Part shown: positions 31,854-44,765 of the stretch, one piece after another
How positions within the stretch are numbered: position 1 is the stretch's first letter
Layout: each line of letters begins with the position of its first letter
Assembly (NCBI GenBank): GCA_025738555.1
Contig: JAOVFP010000001.1
Span: forward strand, 7,688,001 to 7,752,000
From: Cyathus striatus
Taxonomy: Eukaryota; Basidiomycota; Agaricomycetes; Agaricales; Nidulariaceae
Length of the DNA: 64,000 nt
Reading direction: 5' to 3'
The notes under the pieces: generated by a model
Database searches by the model: none
The model's input: only the letters and a program-made list of their open reading frames with translations
What the model was told of the DNA's origin: nothing
Position numbers and translations under genes: made by a program

Positions 31854-34082
31854 AGAGGTTAGTGCTTTTGGTTGTTGTTTTTTAGTCGCTTTGACTAATT
31901 GGATTATAAGTTATGTTAGTCGTCGTTGCTTTCGGTATCGTGCTTTGAAGTTTCTTGATAACGAGCATTGCTCGTACTTGGTCAATACCAACTCCGTCTT
32001 TGTGCTTTCTCAGCGTTCCACTGTTGGTATTCAATTCAAAATCGTTCTTTCAAGTTCAAGTCTGCATATCGTTATGTCGCGTTAAGAATATGTATTGTCA
32101 GTCTCAGTCTTTCAGATAAGCCATCCTACATACATTTGAATCTACCGTTAATTACCTTGGTCGGGCCGAACTCGGGTTGTGGCCGTCGGTCGAGACTCAG
32201 CCTGGGCCCTGGAGGTTGCTTGTTATAGTTTGCCATCATTCTCCTTACCAAACAACACCAGACAATTTCCGTTGAACGCCGTTCAAAATTTCGTTGTAAC
32301 TTTTTCGTTGCTCAGCGCTCAACGTTCAACGTTCAACATCACATTCCTCACTGCTAGCAACTCTTTAAAAATGAATGTTAAGGTTTATTACCGTATTAAT
32401 GTCGTAGCAGACATTATACAGCAACATAACGACTACCGAAATTATTTCTCAATTGTTACAGGTTTAACATTCCATTTGGAAGCTTCAAGTTGAATCAGTG
32501 GCGTGGTTGAACACCGTACAATCTTAGATTCTTGGTACAGTCCATGATGGAGACTTTATGAAATTACATCAGGTAAGGTTTTTCTGTGTTTCATTCACCT
32601 AAATAGTCTGTACGACAGACAGGCTGCAGTAATGTCTTTGTCATCGCTCTCTTCAATGCATCATTTGAATGAATTCCCGTCCAGTGGTACCCAATCAAAT
32701 CCTCAAGCAACAATGCATCCCATCGCTATTCCTAACCGCCGCCCTTTCTCAAGCTCATAATACCACAATACCCCAACTAATGGTCCTCATTAGACGAGGT
32801 CAAATTTTATCTACAGTTCACATATGGAGTGCGAAGCCTAGCTCCACTGAGAGACCGGTCCAGAAAGCTCAACCTTTTCCCGGGACTTCTTCGGCAGCAA
32901 GAAATAAATGGAAGGTGCGAGTCGGTCTGCGCAGGTAAAGCATCGTTTTAAAACAGGTGCTATTTTTACTGATTGACTGTGGAGCGCTATTATTATACTG
33001 ATTGAAGTGGTGCAGAGGATGCTTCGAAATCTCACGACCACGCGAGGGAGGAGGTCCGGCTGCGGCGGATTGGTACAAGGACGATGTCCATCAGAGCTTC
33101 ACTATTCTGCGTTGCGAAGGCTCGTGCGAATCGTAGCTGGCTTTAGGGTTTATCACCGACTCTCTTTGATACGACAAAGCTCGGTCTCTCGGGTTATGAT
33201 CTCTCGAGTTATGATGCTCGGGCAGTTTCTTCCTTTACAATGCGATGCGACGCATTAGTGAGAATGAAAACATTTAGGCTTCCTCACTACGGAAGGTTCG
33301 ACGATCCATACCATTATGCAGCTCTCATACGGTGCACAATATTCTCAGAGTTTCATTTTCGTATCGACCTATGACGCTATCTGGCCGAAATATCCCAGAG
33401 AAATAGGTATATTATTGAGAACCTGTGAGACGAACTAATGTCTTCCTCACCTAGTTTAGGAATGGTTACAATTATGATTTATCTGACGATGGTACCCGGA
33501 ACCCCGTTGGTAGTTGAGACAAGCATCGTTCTCAGAAAATATTACAGGAATAGAAAACTCTCGTGCTGAACTGCGGGCTGTTACTCTGAAACTGTCCTGG
33601 TATCCGCGGGTACCACTCCTAGGGTGTACGGTGCCGACGGGCTGACGCGCTTTCAAGGCACAGGTATTTTCTCCTTTTCCTTGATATACCAGCCAATAAT
33701 GATTTACCTTTTTCTCGACGGATATTATTTTTAGTCTTGGAGATTCAAACCTGCAAAATCGGCCTCGTTACCTTGTGGCAGGTCCACGTAACATCTCGCT
33801 ACCGAAAACCAGTCTCCTTCATGAATCGGGTCCGGTCCCGGCAAATGATCTGTACCACCGCCATCCGGTATGCCGTCCCCTCATCTCGTCCACTGTCCTA
33901 TACCCTTCACCGATTTCATGTCTCTCATACTCTCACATTGCAGTACCGTAGGCTGAACTTCATGTGAACCAAAGCGGGTAGATTTCCTTATTCGAGGTGC
34001 CTTGGGATATCTTTCACGCAAAGGCAAAATAGTTGTCCTACCAAAAACGCGTATTCGCTCTCATCGTACAAGGACTTCAATG
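31854..34082. other. Gene-poor spacer, nothing supported
   Basis: Over 2 kb with only short motif-less frames. I found no convincing exon chain, TIR or tRNA. It includes the upstream region of the peroxidase gene. Confidence 0.4.
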
Positions 34083-34089
34083 GTATAAA
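34083..34089 (+). promoter_or_regulatory. TATA box of the peroxidase gene
   Basis: ggtataaag about 70 bp upstream of the peroxidase start codon. Confidence 0.6.
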
Positions 34090-34151
34090 GACTGTACGCT
34101 GAAGGAGGAAAAAATCCTCAGAGTTATCAACTCGTTCTTCACCTGGTCTAA

Positions 34152-35765
<1,614 letters not shown>

Positions 35766-35816
35766 TCGGAAAAGCGATAAGATGACATTTTTTAAGCCGT
35801 TCTTTGTGCATACTAT

Positions 35817-36120
35817 TTAAATATTAGACGAATTCAAATGTGTTTTTGTACTTGAAAATATAGAAGTTTTACATATGCATAAACTGAAATGACTTTTGAA
35901 GGAGGAATCCGTGATATCTATCCAAATAAACACTCCACTAAGAAGTAGCAATTCATTTAAATAGAGCCCAGTCATCCAGTAAGGAGCACGTCTCTTCGGT
36001 AGAGGATTCGCTCTAGCATTCAAAACAATGAGGACAAGTGATTGAAGCCAGCGTATAGACACCACTAATACTACGAGGCCTAGAAGATTTCATAAATAAT
36101 GTTTCCACGCCTAGGATTTC
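35817..36120 (-). pseudogene. 5' fragment of a cyclin-like gene
   Basis: On the plus strand, ggagcacgtctctt, ctagcattc, gattgaagcca and tatagacacca blocks (about 35975-36160) line up with 44585-44730, the start and upstream region of the cyclin-like gene at 44166-44684. On the minus strand the frame starts MVSIRWLQS like MVLLVSICWLQS there, but no cyclin box follows. It is a truncated duplicate lying between the peroxidase gene and the transposon. Confidence 0.55.
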
Positions 36121-36194
36121 GACATTTACGTAACGTTAGTTAGCTGTCGATGTGTTTCTTACTAATAGGGGAATTCAAAATTGAAGTTACGCGA

Positions 36195-36361
36195 CAGGCT
36201 CCTAAAACCTGCCGCTCGACTCTCGTTGAGGGGGGCCCCATCCTAGTATTAGTAGTAGTAATCATTGATGTGTAATATCTCGATGTACAAACAAAAAACC
36301 AAACACAACTCTCCCCTCCTCAACGAGAGTGAGCGGCTGGCAAATTGTCCCGTCACGTGGT
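36195..36361 (+). repeat. Left TIR with internal hairpin
   Basis: Shares the terminal 19 bases and the inner ggctggcaaattgtcccgtc block with the right end. Between them is a self-complementary pair (ctctcgttgagg and cctcaacgagag, about 36220 and 36323), forming a stem closed by about 90 bp that includes ggggccccatcctagta. Confidence 0.85.
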
Positions 36362-36580
36362 CTGGTCACCTCCAAATGTGACATATGAGTGTGCTCATAA
36401 GCCCTACTGTAGGGCTTATAATATTGTCGTGTCGAGGTTATTCAGGAGGTATTATTATAGAATACCATCATTTCAATTCGCTCAATTTAGAAGTTTCATC
36501 ATTTTAAGTAACATATTGAGTAACACCTTGAGTGACGCAGAGGAGACATGCAAGGTCAAAAAATAATAGAATGCTAAACT

Positions 36581-39500
36581 ATGGCAAACCCTCAACGCCA
36601 ATCGACACGACAATGGTCCGTAGCGGAAATTCGAAGGCTTGTGCAATCGAAATTCAACAAACGCCCGTGTTGGATGCAAGTGAAGATTGCAATGGCGCTT
36701 TATGCTGGAAAGGACGTAATAGGTTGTGCGGCGACGGGTGCTGGAAAGACGTTGTCGTTCTGGATCCCATTGTTAATGGCACTTGCAGATGGACAGGACA
36801 AAATGTCAGTGGTTATCACCCCCCTGAACTTGCTTGGGAAACAGAACGTCAAATCATTGGAGAAGGCCGGCATAAAGGCTATCGCTATTTCACAGGAGAA
36901 TGCGACTGTGGAAACTTTTAAAGTGAGTTATAACACTAGCATTTTTAAAAACAGCAGCTTACGAACCTAGGCTGTGGAGAGCGGCATGTACAACGTCGTA
37001 GTTATGAGCCCAGAGCTTGTAATGGGGAACGAGCATGTCCAGGGACTCTGGAATAACCCCAAAGTCGTCGCGAGGATACTAAATTTTATAATAGACGAAA
37101 GTCAATGCATTAGTCAGTGGAGCGCATTTCGTAAGGAATACCTACTGCTCGGCTCCCTCCGCTACATTGTATCCAATAAGATACCGATTTATGCTGCAAC
37201 AGCAACATTACCAGACTCCGTAATGCAAGACGTACTTCGAATACTACAATTTCGTCCGGAAAATACCAAGCGTGTGCTGCGCTCGAATGACCGCCCGGAG
37301 ATATGGCTAAAAGTGAAGACTATGGAGCATCCTGCAAACAGTTTTCATGACTTGGCATTTATAATACCGGACGACTTTAAAGAAGGGGACCCACCTCCAC
37401 CAAAATTCCTGGTATTCTTCGATAGCACCAAAGAGTCCGAACGCGCTGCGAAGTACTTGCAGCAGCGACTTCCACCTTCACTACGAGACAAAATCCAGTA
37501 CTTTCATTCCACAATGACGTCGGATTATCGTGAGGACAACTTCAACGATCTTCGAGATTCAGCTATATGGGGACTGTGTGCGACAGATGCGTTTGGAATG
37601 GTATGTACTTTCGTTAGAGGTTTATTCGACAACAATAACCTGAAATAAAAACTTACAGGGTATGGATATATCAGACATAAAGCTAGTCGTTCAGTGGAAA
37701 GCTTCGTGTGGGCTTTGTGCATTGTGGCAGAGATTTGGTCGTGCGGCGCGGGGACAAGGTCAGGAGGGAATGGCAGTTCTGATCGTCGAAAAGAAGAATA
37801 CAGTAGAAGGAAGAGAAGAGAAGGAAGCACGTACTGCAAACCGAAAGGCGCAGAAAAGCCAAGTGGGAATGAAGAGAAAGGGTAAACAATCCCTTCAATC
37901 AAAGAAGCCGAACAAGCGGCCAGCACTTGTCGACAAGAACGTCAACGTCGAGCGTGAAGACGAGGATGGCTCTTCAAGTGAACTCGAAGGGGAAGAGGAA
38001 CTTCGAGCCCTAGCAGTCATTCTCGATGTGGGGCCAGGTAGCAAGACCCAGGAACAGATGAGGCAAGATATTGCAGAGACATTGGCGAGCAACAACGAAA
38101 GGCGAGCGTGGTATGCTGACTTTGACAAGAAGAGAACGGCTGGACCAAGTACAACAATACAAATGCAGAAGGACATCGTCGTCGAGCCAGGATGTGCCAT
38201 GGATGAGTTCATTAACCCAGGGAATGGAGGGAGAGGTTGTCGTCGCATGGTGTTACAAATCTATTTTGGTAACGATCAAAGAAGTAAGTCCCTACATCCC
38301 CAGTTAGCAAGCGTATTCTCATGAGTTCAACTAGTGTCCGATGATCACTTGCTCTGTGATACGACCCTACCTTCTGGCTGCATCCGCTGCACTCCCGCTA
38401 TACTTCCTCTGTGTTGCGATAACTGTAATCCTGAACATGACGTGGCCTCTGTTTCGAATTTGAAAGGAAATGGCGTATCAACGAAGAAGTCGATTATCAA
38501 GCCATTCGATATGGGTCCTCAGCATATTCTGCTAAAGAGAGCACTGTTGAGCTGGAGGGCAAAATCAGCGACTTCGAAATTCGGTTCGGCTATGGTTGAT
38601 ACATACGGTGCGCACCTTTTAATGACAGATGAAACTCTCTACCGTGTTCTGGCATGTGGGCAAGCTTTGAAGATACAGACGGTGGCCGATCTCATAAAAG
38701 AAACTGGCTGGTTGAAAGAGTGGGTACTGGAGTTCGGAACCGAGATTCTAGCCAGCATCCACTCTTTCTTTCCTCTTCTTGCCACCATATCTTCAGCTTC
38801 TGAACCGACACTACCTGCAAGTGAGCGACTTGAGCCTATCAAGGAAGTGCGACGTTGTACAGCATGCGGAGATCCTAATCACATCCGTACGTATATGTTC
38901 TACTTCGATTTCCTAAGTATTTACAATTATTCTTAGGATCAAACCAACGATGCCCGAAGAATATAGCCGCAAGAGCGAAACGATTCCAGGACGAGAACGC
39001 CACACCTAGCACCTCAGCTAGTTCAACGAGTTCAACGCTATTCACCACCCCCATCCGACCCATCTCCCATCTCCCTCTCTTTGCCCCGAACGTTGTTGCA
39101 AGGTCTCCCATTCGCAACCTACCGTCACTTCCATCCCCAATTCGTCATCGCCCTCTCTTTACCTCTCCCATTCGTAATCACTCCTCACCAGGCCGACATC
39201 CTCTATTTGCCTCTCCTGATCGTAATTGCTCCTCGCTAGGCCAACGTTCCCACTTTTCGCCCGTCAATACCTCCTCATCCCCTCCCTGCTCAACCTCTGG
39301 CTCGTTTGCGACACCAGTTCAATGCCCAAATTTCTTGGCTCCTGGTTCTGTCGCTACCGCTCTCACGACACCAATTCGCCCTTTATTCTACATAGGCACA
39401 CCTACTCCACAACCCTCCCGAATTTCAGCTTCACACTTCCCCTCATCTCCTACTACCTGCGACTCTCCTTTCGCTCGGCCTTTCCGTTCCATGGCACCGC

Positions 39501-39679
39501 CCCAGGAATCACCCCTTGCTCACTCGTCTTCTCCGTTTGCTTCGACATCTCTATTTGCTTCATCTTCTCCATTTGCTCCACCTTTCCCTCCGCCCTTCCC
39601 TTCTGCGCAACCACTACGGGAATCCACTGATTCTTCGCCCTTCGAATCATCACCCTTTGCGCCACTTTATCGTTCGTAG
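36581..39679 (+). CDS. RecQ-like helicase of the transposon
   Basis: Five exons (36581-36922, 36971-37600, 37659-38283, 38335-38886, 38937-39679) give 963 aa with closed phases. Helicase core: Walker A AATGAGKT (about 49-56), SPELV, DESQ box (156-159) with CISQW as in RecQ proteins, ATATLP, and motif VI QRFGRAARG (about 348-356). A Lys/Glu-rich linker follows. Then comes a Cys-rich cluster (CIRC, CCDNC) and a zinc knuckle CTACGDPNHIRSNQRC. The last 200 residues are Ser/Pro-rich with repeated TPIRP, SPIRN, SPFA motifs and look disordered. Within the element it may unwind or remodel transposition intermediates. Its stop codon is 8 bp from that of the convergent gene. Both read as intact. Confidence 0.9.
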
Positions 39680-39687
39680 CCTTAAAA

Positions 39688-42409
39688 TCACACATCTAGG
39701 CTCCCATCATCCTCTACCTCGATATCTTCATCTGGTAAGTCTATCCATTCCCCTTCATCACCCTCCACTTCGAGCTCGACTGATCGTTGGGTCAGGAAAC
39801 TTTGCATGCCTTTTGCCATTGCATTAGGTATGCAGTATCTTGACTTTCGTCCTCGTACGTGAACGCTAGCCTTGTTCTCTTGCATGTACAACCCTAGCTT
39901 TGAGAATGTAGCTTTCATTTTTGGTGGTGAGTGTCTGGTAGTTTTGTGTTTCAAGCAGAACATTGACTCAAATTGCATACGTATGTTTTTGAAGACCTCT
40001 ATCAGTGCAGACTCCTTAAGAATCCTGGATTTTGTGTGGTTTGAATACTTGCCACCGTATATTCTCTGATTTTTATTAGCAGGATTGTCAAGGGGATTCA
40101 AAGCGAACGCCTACCTTAATATATAGGTTGTTGTGCTCCACAACCCAGTCAATGGCTCGAAAATGCCCCTTCTTGCCAGTGGGGTTGCACAGGATATTCA
40201 TCCGAATTGCCTTACTGAGGCCCTTGGGATATCTAAAGTGTATGTTCTCAAGATACCTTCTCATCTCTGCCGCATACTTATGCTTCCCACAGCCTTGAAA
40301 TATAAACATCCAAGGCAGAAAGCAAGCCTCTATACGACCAATGTCACCATGGTTCAATGCGTGCGACAATTCTTCATACAACAAGAAGTATTGTTGACGC
40401 ATCAGCAAGTTTTCATGGTCTTGATCACGTTGATCTATATTTTCGGAGTGCATCTCTCCAATTGTTGATCCACCTGCTACCTGCTCTAGTGCCAGCTTCT
40501 TCGCCATCTCCTGGAGCATTTCCCAAGACGGTCTAGACTCGGCGAAGCTCTTTAGACTTGAATACCCCATCTTTGCGGCCTCCTCTCTCCAGCAATCCAA
40601 ACGTGATGCAATCCCTACATGTTGGATGACTTCGTGCATACGTCGAAAGCCGGGTTTACTTTGTATTTTTCCAATTTCCTTCGGTCGAATTTGTCTGACT
40701 TGCTCTGTTAGACTATTCATGTCGTTCGTTGTGTCTTTTGATGTTATAAATATGTGCCATATCCCATCTGCACATGCCATTTTTAGATGGAACAGTCCCA
40801 TTACAGCTATTATAAACTGCAGTCTCGTCCATGGTGATTTCTCTGCAGAACGTGATTCGAGAAGGCTTCGTATGCGCTCTAAGGTAAGTAAGTCTCCAAA
40901 AACTATTATGACATTGTTGCCAACAGCTCGTAGGTTATGGTCCTTTGTGGGATCGCCGACACCGGCCTGATTCAGGAAGCTTTCTAATGCTTCGGCATTT
41001 TGGGCTGGCGTTGAAGGGCTCAAGTCCAGTGTCTTATTAGGTACTTGACATGTTTTTGTTCTTGGTATCTGTTCAATAACTTCTGGCTCCCCTAGGTCAC
41101 TTCGAAAGCGGCAGAAATCTTCAGGTCCAAAGTTAACCAAGTCTGACAAGAATTTCCACTGGTTGTAGCGCCCCCGCTGCGTTAATCCTGATGGATGGGG
41201 CTTCTCTAACTTGCTAAAATACTCCAGCAATTTGTTGAAAGGTATTGCAAATCCATCCGAGTTCCCTGATGTATTATTTGATGAAATTTTCCACAGGTAC
41301 TCTGAACAGTCAAGGTCTTCTGGCATCACTCCATTCGCTAGCGGAATCATTGTCCCGGTGGTTAGGTGAACCAATGTATCTTGTGACTTCTCCACTGTTG
41401 GCACGGCGTGTTTAAGGTCAATGTCAAGGTTATCATATGCGTATGCAGTCAAAAATGTCTTCCCCAAGTCTCGCATTGCTTGTTGGGATTCTCGCGACAG
41501 ATTTGTGACAGCCTGATTGATGGCTGTTGTCGAGATTGACAGGCCCACGCGATTCAAGAGTTCAACAATAGCTTCAGGCGCGTTACATGAATGCAAGAAT
41601 AGTCCTACAACGGATTGCAGCGTGTTGCATATCTGGTTATTGCTCTGCATCATTATGCTGATGCATATAACCTGCTTCTACAATGTATGGTAAGTACTAT
41701 TTTAGTTAGCAAGACACTGTAAGCTTACAATCGTAATTAGAGCCTGCCGCCTTTCCTCTAAGTGATCTTCCAGGTTCTCTGGGGAATCATCACTGTCCTG
41801 TACAATATCTTCTACCTCTTCCTTCTCACTCTGCGAGTCTCCCTCTTCCTCATCTCCTACATCTTCCATTTCTATGTCGCCATCAGTTCCCCTCCCATGG
41901 ATACCTGTATCCCTACCCATCACTGCTGGTTCGCTCTCCTTCGCTGACCGGTTACGACGTTTGCGTTTACGGTTGCGTCCTCTCTCGGAGTCAACATCAA
42001 GCAATGTGGAAAGTAAATTCCAAAGTGCTGGTGCGAGTCTCCTCATTTTTCCTGCTGTCTCTGCTATACTGAAGTTAGACAGCTTCTCTTGTGTCGTGCT
42101 TTTGGCACCAAAGTGAAATCCCACTTGCTTATCTGTCAGTGCAGCCATTTCCTTGCAATACCCTTCCTTCGCGCTGTTCAGAGCTTTGTTCATGGTACCG
42201 CTCTTCCATTGTTCTGCAACTTTGGCAGTGGTGGGATTCTGAGCAAGCGCGCTGTAGATCTCATTACTGCGCTCTGCAAGGGCTTGTACCTGCACATGGC
42301 TTGTGAGGGCGTGGTCATGTAGCAAATCAATTAAAAACCCTGCTAGTGTAGTGTCATTTCTAGAGAGTAGATCGAGAATGCTTTCCAGCTTTTCAGTAGA
42401 AAGAGGCAT
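39688..42409 (-). CDS. DUF6589-like putative transposase
   Basis: Three exons (42409-41729, 41677-40115, 40065-39688) give 873 aa with closed phases. The N-terminal third is helical and then highly charged with an Arg/Lys patch (GRNRKRKRRNR) and an acidic stretch (EDVGDEEEGDSQSEKEE). The middle carries features I associate with DUF6589 proteins of mushrooms: QSVVGLFLHSCNAPEAIVEL, AYAYDNLDIDLKHAVPTVEK and HLTTGTMIPL. Later motifs are NLRAVGNNVIIVFGDLLTLE, MGLFHLKMACADGIW and the C-terminal RHSPPKMKATFSKLGLYM. The Asp-rich DNLDID and downstream acidic residues could be part of a nuclease site, but catalytic residues are not proven. Position inside the TIR element, opposite the helicase, supports a transposase role. 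Confidence 0.85.
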
Positions 42410-42544
42410 TGTATCAAAATCCAGTATTCTACTCTACTCACATATATAAATGATTGGTTCAAAAAAAATTGACCAGCCGACTGAGCCGAGTCAATATAAT
42501 CAAGCCCTCGCTTATGGCTTATTGAGTATTCTCAAGTCACATCG

Positions 42545-42706
42545 GAGGGTGACTTTATCACGTGACGGGACAATTTGCCAGCCTCTCTGTGCGGTAGGGA
42601 GGGGAGAGTTGACTTTGGTTTTGTTTGTTCTTACACATCATGTATTACATACACTACTAGGATGGGGCCCCCCCTACCGCAACGAGAGGCAGGTTTTAGG
42701 AGCCTG
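42545..42706 (-). repeat. Right TIR with internal hairpin
   Basis: Inverted counterpart of 36195-36361. Its internal stem uses different bases: ctctcgttgcggtaggg pairs with ccctaccgcacagagag (read on the minus strand). The stem position is the same as on the left, while the outer and inner flanks are nearly identical between ends. Confidence 0.85.
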
Positions 42707-42715
42707 GTTACGCGA

Positions 42716-43240
42716 TACATACGCTACAGTGATTTCTGTATCGTTGCCAAGAAGAACGAGCGGCGATCAGTTCGGAGTTCATAATATTTGGATCGTACTT
42801 ACAAGAACCACCCCCTTTCACCTTATGAAAATATATAATTTATTAGATAGAATGTTTGAATATATTAATATCTACCCAACCTCCAAATTCTTAACGAGAT
42901 TTCAAGGTGGAAAACAGTAAAATATAGGGAACATTTACGTTAGAACTCTCCGTTTGAATTTCTGATCACGTTTTTCGGCAAGGTCGTAGCGACTGTTCCG
43001 TAGCAACATGTAGTAACACTACAAAATAAATCAGTAAGGCCGACTAGCGGCAAGGCCCGCTACCTGAAATTCTCTCTAATAGTTAAACACATATTGCATC
43101 TGGTTTGAACTAATTTTCATAAAAATGACATGTAAAGTTATTGTTAGTTGATCGTTTGTTTTATTGATTCCAGTCCAATTCCAGTAATCCTTAGAATAAT
43201 TAATACCTGTAGGCTCAATAATGTCACTATTGTCACTGCC
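42716..43240. other. Intergenic, nothing supported
   Basis: AT-rich spacer to the right of the helicase transposon. Confidence 0.4.
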
Positions 43241-43249
43241 CTAACATGG

Positions 43250-44035
43250 CCCAAGCCCAACAAAATTATTGTCAAAGTGTGGTCCTGGACATGACATGGA
43301 ATTTCAGCAATGCAAAAAGGAAACTTGTCGAAACCTGATCACATGCTTATGCATCCCATTGAAACAATTCAGGACAACTATTAGTTGAACTATGTACACA
43401 ACAAGTTACTTACAGTGGAGCGACTTTGTCACCAGTAAAGTACTAATGTATATTCACAATATTATAAAAGCAACAATATAACATAATACTTGAAAATGAA
43501 GATGCAAAATAAAAAATATAAAGGAACTCTAAATATCATTGATGATATGGTGCCAGGAGAGCTCTGAGCAGTTGGGACATGGGAATGACCGATATTTTGA
43601 GCTCGTTTAAACTCCGGCTGATGGGAAGTGTTTGGTCTGTAGAGTTCACAAGAGCAAATCCATACTATGATGTTCCAGTGAGGAGACATTTTGTCGTCAA
43701 AGGTTGGTCCCGAGCATCATAACATGGCATGGAATTTCAACGGCCCGGGAAACTCATAAAAACAAGGAAATGCATACTTTATGAAGTGTTCTGAGACAAA
43801 AAATATAACTAAACATACTGTATAACATAAAACTTTAAATTAATGATGTAAAATAAAAAATACAAAAGAGCTTGTAAGTATGTTAGTCGACGATTGGTGA
43901 ATGACGCGCCGGACAGGAATGACCGATATTATGTGTGGGAATTGTTGTTGGTTGCCATTATTTTTGGCAACCACGTGTATTTAAACTCCGGTTGGTGGGA
44001 GGTGTTCGCTCTGCAAAAAACGAGTTTTCATCGCC
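43250..44035 (+). repeat. Diverged direct duplication
   Basis: Blocks repeat in order: catggaatttcagc (43297)/catggaatttcaac (43732), a gatgcaaaataaaaaatata block, ggaatgaccgatatt (43580/43917), and aaactccggctgatgggaag/aaactccggttggtgggagg (43610/43982). Offsets shrink from about 435 to 340-370 bp because of indels. There is no conserved frame. Confidence 0.6.
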
Positions 44036-44070
44036 CTACATAACCCTACTACCTTAAAAGGTAGCGGGAA
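44036..44070. repeat. Short hairpin shared with the 18-20 kb element
   Basis: Ctacataaccctactacctt followed by aaaaggtagcgggaa matches the inverse of about 19316-19350 within the non-autonomous element. It may be a footprint or end of the same family. Confidence 0.4.
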
Positions 44071-44165
44071 TAGTCACATTTGAATTCCCCTAATGATGTT
44101 CTAAACTGTATCGGTATAAACTATAAAGGGTACTGGTAGGAACTCAAACTGTAGTTCTATTTGAG

Positions 44166-44684
44166 CTAGTGATTGAATACCAAGAGATCCGCGAGTTGAA
44201 CTTCCAATTTCTTGTCGTATGTGTCGTGCAACCACGTCCCAGTATTAATAAGACTATCGCTTGAGAAGTAACCATTGCAGATCCTGCGCCAAGACATAAT
44301 GGGGATCTTCTCTTCGCTATATGGTGTTCCAGCAAGCATGTACTGTAGTACGTCGTAAAAAAACAGAATGCGGCTCTCACAGTGACCTATAAGTTTTAAT
44401 AACTCCAGGCGATCAACATAGAGGAGAGCTGTGATGGCCACGAAAGATGGTAGTCCTGAGCTTGTGATAACATCGAAAATGAAGATTGGTAGAGGCTTGT
44501 AATGAAGTAATGGTAGTAGTGGTTGGGTCTGAGGAGTGGATAGAGGTTTGTAATTTCTTGAAAGCTTAATTCGTGATGCATAAAGGAGCACGTCTCTTGG
44601 GTCGATTATTCGCCGGTCTAGCATTCGAAACATAGCATATAGGTCAAACGATTGAAGCCAACATATAGACACCAGTAACACCAC
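44166..44684 (-). CDS. Cyclin-box-like protein (copy 3)
   Basis: Single-exon protein of up to 172 aa; a start at an internal Met is possible. The core reads FIFDVITSSGLPSFVAITAL, LLYVDRLELLK, SRILFFYDVLQYMLAG, SWRRICNGYFSSDSLIN and TWLHDTYDKKLEV. These follow the cyclin N-box helices. It is a tandem paralogue of the gene 80 bp upstream (44766-45278), with about 50% identity by eye. The cyclin-like assignment is by helix pattern, not a search. Confidence 0.7.
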   Translation of the reverse strand: MVLLVSICWLQSFDLYAMFRMLDRRIIDPRDVLLYASRIKLSRNYKPLSTPQTQPLLPLLHYKPLPIFIFDVITSSGLPSFVAITALLYVDRLELLKLIGHCESRILFFYDVLQYMLAGTPYSEEKIPIMSWRRICNGYFSSDSLINTGTWLHDTYDKKLEVQLADLLVFNH

Positions 44685-44765
44685 ATGGCATAGATGATTT
44701 GTCTAGAATTTCTACACTGTTTCCTGAGCGTTAGTTAGCCGCTCATGGGGTTCTAGGCAGATTTT

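Larger units (their letters stand above)
36195..42706. mobile_element. Complete AcademH-like DNA transposon, 6.5 kb
   Basis: Termini CAGGCTCCTAAAACCTGCC (36195) and the inverse ending at 42706. A perfect 9-bp direct repeat gttacgcga flanks it (36186-36194 and 42707-42715). TIRs run about 160 bp, to near tgtcccgtcacgtg. The interior holds two convergent, uninterrupted multi-exon genes: a RecQ-like helicase and a DUF6589-like protein. Pairing a transposase with a helicase in one TIR element resembles helicase-encoding Academ transposons of fungi and animals; the assignment rests on architecture, not on a search. Intact frames and perfect flanking repeats suggest recent insertion and possible activity. 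Confidence 0.85.
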
